Assembly: GCA_004211695.1 (NCBI GenBank)
Contig: SEEV01000003.1
Coordinates: 1 to 55,020, forward strand
Direction: 5' to 3'
Length of the DNA: 55,020 nucleotides
Source: Rhodococcus sp. (in: high G+C Gram-positive bacteria)
Lineage (GTDB): Bacteria > Actinomycetota > Actinomycetes > Mycobacteriales > Mycobacteriaceae
In this document: in pieces, positions 1 through 8,492 of the stretch
How positions within the stretch are numbered: the stretch's first letter is position 1
Layout: each line of letters starts with the position of its first letter
Translations under genes and position numbers: made by a program
The notes under the pieces: model-generated
The model's database searches: none
Seen by the model: only the letters and a program-made list of their open reading frames with translations
Told to the model about the DNA's origin: nothing

Positions 1-22
1 TTACCGGGAATACTGTGAATGT

Positions 23-1324
23 GTGGTAGTTGCGGAGGGCTCGGGCCGGTTGCAGGTTGATGCCTGGGTGGAGATGCGGAAGGTGATCACGGGACCGCTC
101 CCGGAGATCGCGGCCCGCTGCTCCCGGTTCCTGGGCCGATGGTGGCCGCACGATGCCCTGGTGATCTTCACCCGGGAGTGCACCGGACGCCCCCGCAAGG
201 TGGCCGGAAACCGTCAGATCGTCGATCGGGTGACCATCGACGAACTCGACGAGATCAAGCAGTCGATCGATCCGGGTGGTGTTTTCGACGGACCCGCCCT
301 GTTGGCTGGTGCCCATCGCCGAGTCTGGGCTGTGCGCGATATCAGTGACGTCCTGCTGGTCCTGGTTCCGCGGCCGTCCCAGACGGGCGCACCCGACCCC
401 GATGAGGTCGCGGCTGTGTTCGGGATCGTCGCGACGTCCATCCAGCAGCAGGTGGCCCAGGCCAGTCCCGATTATCTGGCCGAATCGAGGGCGGCGTCGA
501 GTGAACGGGCCCGTACCATCGCCGAGTTGACGGAGGTGCACGAGGCGACCCTGTCGTCGGTGCTCGGCACTCTGCGCTCGAACGATCTCGACGACCGGCG
601 GTCGCGGATCACTGCGAGCGAGACGGCCTCTACCGCGTTGATCACGCTGCGATCGGCCGGTGCCGCCGACAGGGCCCTGGCCGAGGAGGCGGTCACCACC
701 GCATTCGCCCGGCTCCGAGGTGAGTTGCGCCCCCTGTTGCGGCATCGGGACGTCGACATCGACTATGTCGCACCCCCGGCCGACGGGCGACCGCTTCCTG
801 GTGAGGTGGCGCACGCGGCACGGGCGATGGTCCGCGCCGTCGTGCTCGCCTTCGGTACGGAACCGGTGCTGACCCGGATGCGGATCGCGTGGGACTGCGA
901 CGGCGACAACGTCCTGATCGAGATCCGTGACAAGGGATCCGGCACCATCGACCGCGACGCGTTGATTCGGCAACTGGGCGCGTACCTGTACACCTTGCGT
1001 GGCCGGATCGACGTCGAATCGACTCCCGGATGGGGGAGTCGGGTGATGCTGACCATCCCGCTGGACCCGCCCGCGGCTCGACCGGCCGAGCATCTTCTGG
1101 CCACCCTGAATCCCCGCGAACTCGAAGTCCTCGCGCATCTCGCGGTGGGCAAACGCAATCGCGCCATCGCCGAGGAACTCGGTATCACCGAAAGCACGAT
1201 CAAGTTCCACGTCGCGAGCGTGCTCAAGAAACTCGACGTCGCCAACCGCGGCGAGGCTGGCGCGATCGGAATGCGAGCCGGAATCGTCTCCGGCGAGGCA
1301 CATTCAATGCCCGGCCGAAGTTAG
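23..1324 (+). CDS. LuxR-family regulator with kinase-like ATPase domain
   Basis: A probable transcriptional regulator of 433 aa from a GTG start at 23. The reading frame is open to the window edge, so the true start may lie outside; ATG at 74 is another candidate. Residues 24-145 look like a GAF-type sensory region. Residues 160-185 hold a helix with a histidine (EVHEATLSSVLG) resembling a degenerate dimerisation helix. Residues 255-347 resemble a HATPase_c fold, with DKGSG near 303-307 and GWGSR near 336-340. Residues 360-418 are a LuxR/NarL helix-turn-helix (NPRELEVLAHLAVG, then TIKFHVASVLKKL). Sensor-kinase-like and DNA-binding parts are therefore on one chain, with no receiver domain seen. 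It stands alone beside degenerate DNA, so its targets are unknown. The HTH call is firm; the ATPase call is moderate. Confidence 0.8.
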   Translation: MVVAEGSGRLQVDAWVEMRKVITGPLPEIAARCSRFLGRWWPHDALVIFTRECTGRPRKVAGNRQIVDRVTIDELDEIKQSIDPGGVFDGPALLAGAHRRVWAVRDISDVLLVLVPRPSQTGAPDPDEVAAVFGIVATSIQQQVAQASPDYLAESRAASSERARTIAELTEVHEATLSSVLGTLRSNDLDDRRSRITASETASTALITLRSAGAADRALAEEAVTTAFARLRGELRPLLRHRDVDIDYVAPPADGRPLPGEVAHAARAMVRAVVLAFGTEPVLTRMRIAWDCDGDNVLIEIRDKGSGTIDRDALIRQLGAYLYTLRGRIDVESTPGWGSRVMLTIPLDPPAARPAEHLLATLNPRELEVLAHLAVGKRNRAIAEELGITESTIKFHVASVLKKLDVANRGEAGAIGMRAGIVSGEAHSMPGRS

Positions 1325-2028
1325 ACGCCACAACCTACATTCACGGCGGGGATCGCGAGATCGGGCACCACGATGATCAGGACGGGGGATCGTTGTTGCC
1401 GCGGTGGCTTTCGATCCGTGTCCTGTCAGCGGCGATCTTGATGTCGGGTGGCGCTGAAGCGCCTCGACGGCCGCCCCACCGCACCATTTTCGAGCCCTGC
1501 TTTGAGATGTGGCTCGTGGGCGAGGGTGTCGGTCTCGTGGTGACTCGTGGGGTGAGTCAGGCCCACGAACATAACCGGTCCTGACCGGCGAACCGGAAAG
1601 TCTCCCGACTTCAGCGACGAATAGTGCGGCCAGGGCGGGACGATGCCGGGCAACGCCTGGATCGCTGTGTAACTCGGCCGCGATCTGTTCGAAGAACCGG
1701 GCCTCGTGGGCGTAGTGGACGTCGATGAGCACGAGTCGTGAGATCACCCCGCTGCGCGACCGAGTGTACTGGCGCAAGCCGCTGGTGGTCGGTGGCACCG
1801 AAGAGGTCCGACTCTGAGATCAGAGTGTGCCTCATGTGATTGAAGTGGTTTGCGTTCAACGATGCGACTCGTGGTGGATGAGCTGTCTTTGCGGTTGGTG
1901 CCGGATGTGTTGTGGGAGATCGCCGAACCGTTGGTTCCACGTGTCGCCACCCGCCCCCGGGTCGCGCATCGCTCGACGCGGCATCGAATGCACTCGATCG
2001 ACTCGGCGGGTACCGGTGGAAGATCTAA
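1325..2028. other. Degenerate intergenic region left of the insertion sequence
   Basis: About 700 bp with no intact gene. Short open frames exist on both strands, but none has a convincing family signature. A minus-strand frame around 1500-1798 contains a protein-like stretch (LVLIDVHYAHEARFFEQIAAEL) that may be a decayed gene I do not recognise. The right end carries the IS5-type fragment listed separately. This looks like a landing zone for mobile DNA. Confidence 0.5.
1862..2028 (+). pseudogene. IS5-family transposase fragment, N-terminus only
   Basis: An ATG at 1862 opens a peptide starting MRLVVDELSLRLVPD, followed by LWEIAEPLVPR. This resembles the N-terminal domain of actinobacterial IS5-type transposases, which usually begin with a short hydrophobic stretch and then VPDELW..EPL.P. 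Similarity stops after about 35 residues. The rest of the N-terminal domain and all DDE residues are missing, and the frame runs into the left end of the insertion sequence at 2029. I see no continuation to the right of 3683. It is a non-functional remnant; the family call rests on a short motif. Confidence 0.5.
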
Positions 2029-2046
2029 CTACTTCGACCTGAAAAA
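2029..2046 (+). repeat. Left terminal inverted repeat of the insertion sequence
   Basis: CTACTTCGACCTGAAAAA, matching the reverse complement of 3666-3683 at 18 of 18 positions. Confidence 0.92.
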
Positions 2047-2140
2047 CGAGGCGCCTTGGTGAGCATGATTCGGCTGTTCTCGGCCGGCCGGCCGGCCGGT
2101 CGGGATTGGGTTGGCCGCAAGTCCCCCCGATCCGCGTCCT

Positions 2141-3580
2141 TCACGCTGCCAGGGTGCTGATCTTGACCAGGTTGTGCGCCAGGACCCCGTGGCCGACCCA
2201 GATCTGGGCGCCTTCGGTGCTGTCGATGCGGGTGCGGTCCCAGCCGTATCCACGTTTGAGGGCGCTGATTCTGCCTTCGACTCCGGTGCGCCACTTGATT
2301 GTTCGTCGGAACGCTGGGCGGTGTTCCTCGGCTCGCCGGCCAGCCGAGGGTTTGCCCTTGCGAGGGATCACCACGTTGCGCACGCCGAGGTCGCGGAGGT
2401 CGTCCTCGACGGCTTTCTCGCCGTAGCCGCGGTCGGCGGTGATCGTGCGTGGTGGCCGGCCGGCGCGTGTGCGGACCCGATCCACGGCTGGTGCCAGCTG
2501 GGGTGCGTCGGCCGGGTTGCCGCGTTCGACGTTGTGGTCCACGATCACGCCGTCGTCGCCTTCGACGAGCTGGGCCTTGTGGCCGAACTCGACCGGTTTG
2601 CCGAGCCGTCCCTTGGCTATGGGCCGGGCATCGGGGTCGTGCAGGCTGACCCGCCGGGTGGCTCCGTTCGGGGTCTGCCCGGCCAGCCGCTGTCGGGTCT
2701 GCGCGGTGATCTGCCGGGTCGCGGTGACCAGGTCCTCGAGGTCGTCGATGGCGCGGGCCAGGCGTCCCCGCCGGCGGCCGGCGGCTGCGTCGTGCTCGCC
2801 CTGGGCCTTCTGGGCTGTGGCCTTGGTGCGTGCCCGGCGCAGCGCGTGTTTGGCGTTGGCCAGCAGCCGTTCGGCATCGGTGGCGGCGGTCTCGGCCAGG
2901 TCCGCCAGCTCCCCGGTCGTGCGCCGGACCACGGCCAGTGCCTCGTCGCGACCGGCGGCGCTGCGCGAACGCAGCTTGGCCCCGATCGAGTGCGCCCGTT
3001 TGCCCGCCGCACGGGACCGGTCCCGCACCCGGGTGCGAGTCGCTCCACCGGCGGCCTGGATCCGCTTGCCGGTGGCCGCGATCCGTCGGATTGCCTTGGC
3101 CAACAAACCGGAGTCGGTGGGGTAGGACACGTTGCTGGGCACCACCGTCGTGTCGGCCCGCAACTTGGTGGTGCGCAGCACCTTGGCCTCGGTCGCCTTG
3201 GCCAGCAGCGCCTCATTCAGCCCGTCCACCGTCGCCGCGCCACAGCGGGTGGTCAGCTTCATCAACGTGGTCGGGTGCGGCACCGACCCGTCCAAGGGGA
3301 TCCGGCAGAACCGCCGCCAGGTGAACGAGTCGCTCACCTCGCGGCACAGGGTCTCGTAGCCGAGCCGGTAGCGGAACTTGAGGAACATCAGCCGCAGGTA
3401 GGTCTCCATCGGCGTCGACGGACGACCGATCCGCGGGTCGAAGAACGGCACGAACGGTGCGAAGAACGCCGGATCATTCAACAGCGCATCCACTCGCTCG
3501 AGCTCCGCGGGAAGCCGCAGCAACTCTTGCGGCAGCACCGACTCGAACAAGGACGGCTGATCGCCTACGGTACGGAACAC
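2141..3580 (-). CDS. IS transposase (ISNCY/IS1182-like, DDE type)
   Basis: Transposase of 479 aa from GTG at 3580. The N-terminal part (about 1-120) is a DUF772-like domain with DPAFFAPFVPFFDPRIGRPS and a following YLRLMFLKFRYRLGYE stretch. DDE residues are likely the Asp in LRADTTVVP, the Asp in TADRGYGEKA and the Glu in GVEGRISALKRGYGWDR. Between the first and second Asp lies a long Arg/Ala-rich helical insertion (about residues 170-310), probably coiled coil. It fills the element and reads inward from the right terminal repeat. No frameshift or internal stop is seen, so it should be functional. Family placement is from memory of similar proteins and is less certain than the transposase call. 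Confidence 0.9.
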   Translation of the reverse strand: MFRTVGDQPSLFESVLPQELLRLPAELERVDALLNDPAFFAPFVPFFDPRIGRPSTPMETYLRLMFLKFRYRLGYETLCREVSDSFTWRRFCRIPLDGSVPHPTTLMKLTTRCGAATVDGLNEALLAKATEAKVLRTTKLRADTTVVPSNVSYPTDSGLLAKAIRRIAATGKRIQAAGGATRTRVRDRSRAAGKRAHSIGAKLRSRSAAGRDEALAVVRRTTGELADLAETAATDAERLLANAKHALRRARTKATAQKAQGEHDAAAGRRRGRLARAIDDLEDLVTATRQITAQTRQRLAGQTPNGATRRVSLHDPDARPIAKGRLGKPVEFGHKAQLVEGDDGVIVDHNVERGNPADAPQLAPAVDRVRTRAGRPPRTITADRGYGEKAVEDDLRDLGVRNVVIPRKGKPSAGRRAEEHRPAFRRTIKWRTGVEGRISALKRGYGWDRTRIDSTEGAQIWVGHGVLAHNLVKISTLAA

Positions 3581-3665
3581 GATGGCCTCGATCCCTTCTA
3601 GCCCAAGGGGTTGAGGTCATCCTTCCGTTCCAGCATTGGCCGATCACGCACCGACACACCCCGAC

Positions 3666-3683
3666 TTTTTCAGGTCGAAGTAG
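3666..3683 (-). repeat. Right terminal inverted repeat of the insertion sequence
   Basis: TTTTTCAGGTCGAAGTAG, the exact reverse complement of 2029-2046. Confidence 0.92.
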
Positions 3684-4063
3684 ATAGCATTCTAGAGCCT
3701 CATTGCTGATGTGTTTCGGGGGATACCGTCTCACCACGGCATATTCATAGAGCCGGTGAAGGCGATCCTTGTGGAATCCGCGCCTGTGGGTTGGACGCGT
3801 TAGCGTGAGGACTGTCCGCCCCACGGCGCGGGAAGGAATCATCCCCGAGTACTAGACGGAAGTACCAGGGGTCGGCGTTCCACGGCCCAGGGCGGACGGG
3901 CCGAATCGACGACCGTGGCCGGGGGCCCACATGCCCTGCGTCAGTGGGCTATCCGAATCCATCGGCCATCGGGCCCATCCACTCCGGGATCGCGTCGACT
4001 GGCCATCCCGGACGAGTCCCCGGAGGGTGCACCGCATGACGGGAGGGCGGGAAGGTGACCGTC
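3684..4063. other. Gene-free region right of the insertion sequence
   Basis: About 380 bp between the insertion sequence and the stop of the CoA-transferase gene. Only short, unrecognised frames are present. A minus-strand peptide (RGFHKDRLHRLYEYAVVRR) could be a remnant, but I cannot assign it. No strong terminator hairpin with a T-tract was found. Confidence 0.5.
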
Positions 4064-5614
4064 CTAGAGTCGCATCGAGCCGGACTCCAGGTACCGCTGG
4101 TGGAACGAGAACGCCTCCCCGAGCAGGTGCGGCGTCTGGCCGGCTCCCGGAGTGGCGTTCGCCCGCTCGACGTAGTCGGTGAGCAGCGGCCGGAATTCCG
4201 GATGCGCGCAGCGCTCGATGATCACCCGTGCCCGGCGGCGCGGCGACAAACCACGCAAGTCGGCAAGACCCTGCTCGGTCACCAGCACCTGGGTGTCGTG
4301 CTCGGTGTGGTCGACGTGCGGGGTCATCGGGACGATCGACGAGATCGCCCCGTTCTTCGCGGTGGACGGGCTGAGGAACATCGACAGATACCCGTTGCGC
4401 GCGAAGTCCCCGGAACCGCCGATGCCGTTCATGATCTTGGTGCCCATCACGTGCGTCGAATTGACGTTCCCGTAGATGTCGGCCTCCAGCATCCCGTTCA
4501 TCGCGATGATTCCCAATCGGCGGACCACCTCGGGATGGTTGCTGATTTCCTGCGGGCGCAGCCGGATGTGCTGCCGGTAGAAGTCGATGTTGGAGGTCAA
4601 CTCCTCGATCCCGGCCTCCGAGAGCGCCAGCGCGGTAGCCGACGCGAACCGGACGGTGCCGCGCTTGATCAAGTGCAGCATCCCGTCCTGGATGACCTCG
4701 GAATAGCAGGTCAAACCGCGATACGGGCCACGATCGAGCCCACCGAGTACGGCATTGGCGACGTTTCCGATACCCGCCTGCAGTGGCAGCAGGGTGTTCG
4801 CCGGGAGCCGGCCACGCCTCACCTCGTGGTCGAAGAAATCCAGCACGTGGGCCGCGATCGCCTCGCTGACCGCGTCCGGAGCGGTCAGCGCGCTCGCACT
4901 GTCGGGGGCATTCGTCTCCACCACGGCAACGACCTTGGCCGGGTCCACCCGATAATGCGGTTGCCCGATCCGATCCTCGACGTCGATGAGTTCGATCGGC
5001 CGGCGGTGCGGGGGCAGCGCTGTGCCGTAATAGATGTCGTGGATACCGTCCATCGCGTCCGGAACCCACGAGTTGACCTCGAGAATGACCTTCTCCGCGA
5101 CGTCGAGCCACGTCTTGTTGTTTCCGACCGACGCGGAGGGAATCAGCTCGCCGGTCTCGGTGATGCCGGAGACCTCGACAACCGCGACGTTCACCGCGCC
5201 GTAGTAGCCCTCCCACACCTGCTGCGCCACGTGCGAGAGGTGGATGTCGACGTAGTCCATCCGCCCCTGGTTGATCTTCTGCCGTGCCGTCGATTCCGCC
5301 TGGTAGGGCATCCTCAGGGCGATTCCGTCGATCTCGGCGAGCATCCTCTCGGTCTCCGTCGACACGGACGCCCCGGTCAGCAAGTCGATGGTGAAATTCG
5401 CGCCGGCCGCCCGGGCGGAGTGAATCCGACCAGCCAAGGCCGGGATGACGGCCTTGGGTGTCCCTGCACTGGCGAAGCCGCTGACGGCGACGGTGTCACC
5501 CGGAGCGATGGCCTTGACCGCTTCCTCCGCCGACGTCACCTTCTGCTGAAACGCCGAGTGCCGAATCCGGCTCGACTGCAACGGGGACGCGGGATCACTG
5601 ATCTGGAGGCTCAC
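4064..5614 (-). CDS. Acetyl-CoA hydrolase / succinyl-CoA:acetate CoA-transferase family protein
   Basis: A 516-aa class I CoA-transferase of the Ach1/Cat1/AarC type, moving CoA between acyl groups (probably acetate, propionate or succinate) in the cytosol. Family signatures include GDTVAVSGFASAGTPKAV near the N-terminus, a SEVIQDG block whose Glu matches the catalytic glutamate that forms the glutamyl-CoA thioester, NGIGGSGDFARN, and the C-terminal TEQGLADLRGL. The frame is open further upstream, but that stretch has no family similarity. GTG at 5614 (V-S-L-Q-I-S-D) gives the usual family length of about 500 aa, although no strong ribosome binding site is visible there. It is a single gene, separated by about 290 bp from its upstream neighbour. 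Confidence 0.88.
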   Translation of the reverse strand: MSLQISDPASPLQSSRIRHSAFQQKVTSAEEAVKAIAPGDTVAVSGFASAGTPKAVIPALAGRIHSARAAGANFTIDLLTGASVSTETERMLAEIDGIALRMPYQAESTARQKINQGRMDYVDIHLSHVAQQVWEGYYGAVNVAVVEVSGITETGELIPSASVGNNKTWLDVAEKVILEVNSWVPDAMDGIHDIYYGTALPPHRRPIELIDVEDRIGQPHYRVDPAKVVAVVETNAPDSASALTAPDAVSEAIAAHVLDFFDHEVRRGRLPANTLLPLQAGIGNVANAVLGGLDRGPYRGLTCYSEVIQDGMLHLIKRGTVRFASATALALSEAGIEELTSNIDFYRQHIRLRPQEISNHPEVVRRLGIIAMNGMLEADIYGNVNSTHVMGTKIMNGIGGSGDFARNGYLSMFLSPSTAKNGAISSIVPMTPHVDHTEHDTQVLVTEQGLADLRGLSPRRRARVIIERCAHPEFRPLLTDYVERANATPGAGQTPHLLGEAFSFHQRYLESGSMRL

Positions 5615-5900
5615 GGCGGCCAGTGTAGGAGTGAGCGACGTGACGTGAACACCCCGAAAGGTCGCGATGTTCACCGGATCACATCGGGTGTTCGCCACTG
5701 CCCGCCGTCCTCGACCGTTCGTCGCGGCGGGCCCGCCGCTCGCCGACCCCGCGAGGTCGCCCGTCGAGTCGCGGCCGAATGCGCATCGAATCGTGATCCT
5801 GGTCACTACGCGAGCACTTCCCCCCGTGAGAGCGGCGATCATGACGCCGAAATGACTCCCCCGCCCGCAATCCTGACGCGGTGTTGGCGGGTATCGCCCG

Positions 5901-6638
5901 TCAGTCGGGGCCGCCGAGTTTCTCGGCGAAGAAGGCCAGTACCCGCTCGACACCCTCCTGCCGCCGGTGCGCGGTCAGCGTCGAGTGCTCCGCGCCCGGA
6001 AACTCCACCGCGATGAAGTTGTCGCCGAACTCGCGGCGCAGCGTCTCGAAGCGATCGCCCACCAAACCGTCCTCCCGGAACCGCAGGCCGAGGACCTGGC
6101 AGCCGGCGTTCACCTTCGCGCGCACCGCGTCCAGGTCGGCGGGGCTGAGCCCGAGGTCCCGTTTACGCGTCTCGCCGACCGGAAACGGGGCGGACGGCTG
6201 CGCCAGCACGGGCGCCACCACCGGGGCGTCGACCATCATCGCCAACGCATAGCCACCGGTGAAGCACATTCCGACCGCACCGACTCCGATGCCACCGAGT
6301 TCCTCGTGCAGATCGCGCGCCAGCGACCGCAGCCACACCGCCACCGGTGCCGTCGTGCCGAGGGCCAGTTTCGTGAACTCCCGGCTCACGCAGACCTGCG
6401 CCAGCGAACTGACGGTGCTGAGCGTGCCGTACCCCCGCTCCGGCTTCCCGAACAGGGAGGGCATCACCACGGTGTGCCCTTGCGCGACGACCTCCTCCGC
6501 GAATCCGATCACCTCCGGCGTCACACCCGGCACTTCGTGGATCACGATGACGCCCGGCCCATACCCCCTGCGGTAGGTCGGGTGGGTGATCCCACCGACC
6601 GTGTGACTGCCCGGCGTCCACCCGTCCAAAAGCCCCAT
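5901..6638 (-). CDS. Dienelactone hydrolase family protein
   Basis: A 245-aa alpha/beta hydrolase starting at ATG 6638 (MGLLDGW); an ATG further upstream is less likely. The nucleophile is Cys125 in GMCFTGGY, the G-x-C-x-G-G elbow of dienelactone hydrolases. Glu35 in VIHEVPG corresponds to the conserved glutamate of that family, and His218 in GAEHSTL is the probable triad histidine, with Asp191 or Asp195 as acid. Known members hydrolyse dienelactones in chlorocatechol breakdown, but many relatives have other ester substrates. No chlorocatechol genes sit nearby, so the substrate is open. The flanking genes do not suggest an operon. Confidence 0.87.
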   Translation of the reverse strand: MGLLDGWTPGSHTVGGITHPTYRRGYGPGVIVIHEVPGVTPEVIGFAEEVVAQGHTVVMPSLFGKPERGYGTLSTVSSLAQVCVSREFTKLALGTTAPVAVWLRSLARDLHEELGGIGVGAVGMCFTGGYALAMMVDAPVVAPVLAQPSAPFPVGETRKRDLGLSPADLDAVRAKVNAGCQVLGLRFREDGLVGDRFETLRREFGDNFIAVEFPGAEHSTLTAHRRQEGVERVLAFFAEKLGGPD

Positions 6639-6782
6639 GACACAAGAACGTACTCGACCGATCACGGACCTCCCGCTCTGCCGACGACACGACCGTGGGT
6701 TTCATTCGCCTGCGTTCCCCGCGCCGCCTGTGCACGTACGGTACGAATCGGCACAATCCGGACAACCGAGGAAAGGGCACAT

Positions 6783-7154
6783 ATGCGCAACCTTCGACGT
6801 ACGGCAGTGGCGGGGGCCATGATCGCGGGACTGATGACGGTGGGAGCCGCAACGGCGTCCGCCGCGCCGTTCGGCTCCCTCGGTGACGGGCCCGATCTCG
6901 TGATCACGCAGGCGAACGCCGAGGGCGTCAACGCGTGCGCCGTGCGGGTCACCAACGAGGGCGACGGCACGGCCACGGGGGTGACCGTGCACACCCCGCT
7001 CATGTACGCACCCCAAGACCTCGGCACCCTCGCCCCCGGCGAATCGAAACTCGCTCGATATTTCGACTGCGGCATCTATTCCAGCATCTTCTACTTCACC
7101 ACGACGATCGGTGAGACCAACTGGGCGGACAACTTCCTGCGAATCGACCTCTGA
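6783..7154 (+). CDS. Small secreted protein, CARDB-like
   Basis: A 123-aa protein with a clear Sec signal: MRNLRR, a hydrophobic stretch to residue 25 and likely cleavage after TASA near 27. The mature part (PDLVITQANAEG..ACAVRVTNEGDGTATGVTV) resembles a single CARDB/adhesin-like beta-sandwich. It has two cysteines (in NACAV and YFDCGIY) that could form a disulphide outside the cell. ATG 6783 is preceded by gaggaaaggg, a good ribosome binding site. Small secreted proteins of this kind are frequent in Rhodococcus and mycobacteria; the function is unknown. It ends just before a strong hairpin shared with the convergent operon. Confidence 0.8.
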   Translation: MRNLRRTAVAGAMIAGLMTVGAATASAAPFGSLGDGPDLVITQANAEGVNACAVRVTNEGDGTATGVTVHTPLMYAPQDLGTLAPGESKLARYFDCGIYSSIFYFTTTIGETNWADNFLRIDL

Positions 7155-7167
7155 GGGATCAGTGCGG

Positions 7168-7203
7168 CGGCAGGCTCCTTACGTGTGGCGTCGGAGCCTG
7201 CCG
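7168..7203. terminator. Bidirectional hairpin terminator
   Basis: Perfect 11-bp stem, CGGCAGGCTCC (7168-7178) and GGAGCCTGCCG (7193-7203), with a 14-nt loop. It lies between two convergent stops, the secreted protein at 7154 and the last gene of the 11-gene operon at 7236. There is no T-tract on either side, as is common in high-GC actinobacteria. Confidence 0.75.
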
Positions 7204-7235
7204 TTGGCCTCTCGACTCGGCATGTCGTCGTCCGA

Positions 7236-8492
7236 TCACACCGACTCCACACCTACAGCTCCGACACGCACCTGAAACTCGAGACACGCCAGAGCCTCCC
7301 GGGCGGCATCCAGCGCCTGCTCCGGCGTCTCCCCGACCGCACGGGCGTATGCGACCCGCGAATCGGACGATTCCAAGCGGGTGACGTCGCCGCCCGGACG
7401 GACGAGCAGTTGTACATCGGTCACTCCGTCGACCTGCCGGGCTCGGTCGAGGCCGGCGATATCGGTGACGACGCCCGCGACTGGTGCCGCGGCGAACCAG
7501 ATCGCGGAATGGCGCGCCGCCCGTTGCTCGGCGAGTATTGCCCGGATCTCGGGAAGGACTTTCTCCCCCACCGTCTGCCGCACGACGCACTCGCCGAGGT
7601 CCACACCGGTGGCGTCGAACGCCAGTGCCGGAATCTCGTCGCCACCCATCCGCACATGGGTCTCGATCACCCGCGGACCTGCTGGGCCGAGCACGATCTC
7701 GGTGTGTGTCGCACCGAATTCCACACCGAGGGCGTCGAGCAGACTCGTGACATACGTATGGATCTGCCCTTCCTGGGCCGCGGAGAGTGCGGCGGGTGTC
7801 ACGTGCCCGACTTCGACGAAGTTGACCGGGTCGGAGAATTTCCTTGTGACAGCGACGATCTGGTGTTCGCCGCATTCCGAGAATGCCTCCACACTGAATT
7901 GCGGTCCCTCGTGGAACTGCTCGACCAGCACCCCGCTGTTCGTCAGACCGTCGAAATCACCCCCGGCGCGGGCAAAGGCCTCGGCCAGCGCGCTGTCGTC
8001 CCGGATCACGGCCACGCCTGCACTACCGGCACCGCAGACCGGTTTCACCACACAGGGCAGACCGTGTTCTGCGGTGAAGGCCCGCAGCGCGGCCACGTCG
8101 GCGACGATCGCAGACGCGGTGGCGTCGATGCCCGACTCACGAAGCCGCGCCCGCATGGCGTGCTTGTCGTGGACCGACGCCACTGTGCGCCGCGAATGGG
8201 TCGCGAGACCGAGCGCCTCCCCGATCGCGGCACAGCGGTCCTGGTCGCGCTCGCCGAACGTGGCGATCCGCGTGAAGGGATGCTGCGCATGTGCCGCCCG
8301 GGCCAACGCGATCCATTCTTCGTCCGGTGCATCGTGTCGCACGGCAATGACCCTGGTGTGGGAGGTCAGTTGGCGAAGCTTGGCGACGAACTCCAACCGG
8401 CAGATCACCGAGGTCTGCGTGCCGGGGAGGCTGGCGCGGACCCTGCCTGGAAGGTCGCGGCCGCTGCCGACGACGAGGACGTGTTCGGTCAT
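7236..8492 (-). CDS. ATP-grasp ligase (operon gene 11)
   Basis: A 418-aa ATP-grasp protein starting at ATG 8492, whose first bases overlap the stop of the MFS gene (ATGA, 8489-8492). Residues 1-100 form the N-terminal pre-ATP-grasp fold. The ATP-binding region has VVKPVCGAGSAGVAV (Lys150 and a glycine-rich loop) and VLVEQF. Metal-binding residues are in ATHTEIVL (Glu265) and RVIETHVRMGGD (Glu277). The usual Asn two residues after this Glu is His279 here. Such enzymes join a carboxylate to an amine through an acyl-phosphate. As the last gene of the operon and its second ligase, it may add another residue, cap the product or give self-protection. Confidence 0.85.
   Translation of the reverse strand: MTEHVLVVGSGRDLPGRVRASLPGTQTSVICRLEFVAKLRQLTSHTRVIAVRHDAPDEEWIALARAAHAQHPFTRIATFGERDQDRCAAIGEALGLATHSRRTVASVHDKHAMRARLRESGIDATASAIVADVAALRAFTAEHGLPCVVKPVCGAGSAGVAVIRDDSALAEAFARAGGDFDGLTNSGVLVEQFHEGPQFSVEAFSECGEHQIVAVTRKFSDPVNFVEVGHVTPAALSAAQEGQIHTYVTSLLDALGVEFGATHTEIVLGPAGPRVIETHVRMGGDEIPALAFDATGVDLGECVVRQTVGEKVLPEIRAILAEQRAARHSAIWFAAAPVAGVVTDIAGLDRARQVDGVTDVQLLVRPGGDVTRLESSDSRVAYARAVGETPEQALDAAREALACLEFQVRVGAVGVESV

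Larger units (their letters stand above)
2029..3683. mobile_element. Complete insertion sequence, about 1.66 kb
   Basis: The element is bounded by an 18-bp perfect inverted repeat: CTACTTCGACCTGAAAAA at 2029-2046 and its reverse complement at 3666-3683. It holds one intact transposase gene on the minus strand. With one mismatch the repeat can be extended outward about four bases on each side. I see no clear target-site duplication in the immediate flanks (left ...agatctaa, right atagcatt...). The intact gene and perfect ends suggest a fairly recent, possibly active copy. Confidence 0.9.

Noticed and set aside
2010-2030. Possible target-site duplication of the insertion sequence
   Set aside because: The flanking bases (agatctaa on the left, atagcatt on the right) share no direct repeat of useful length.
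2111-3601. Long plus-strand open frame of 496 codons across the insertion sequence
   Set aside because: It is antisense to the intact transposase and lacks any motif; high-GC DNA often leaves the opposite strand open.
3852-5216. Minus-strand 454-codon frame overlapping the CoA-transferase in another frame
   Set aside because: Arg/Gly-rich, low-complexity translation; a frame shadow of the real gene.
4055-6016. Plus-strand open frame of 653 codons over the CoA-transferase
   Set aside because: Antisense to a gene with clear family blocks; its translation has no domain pattern.
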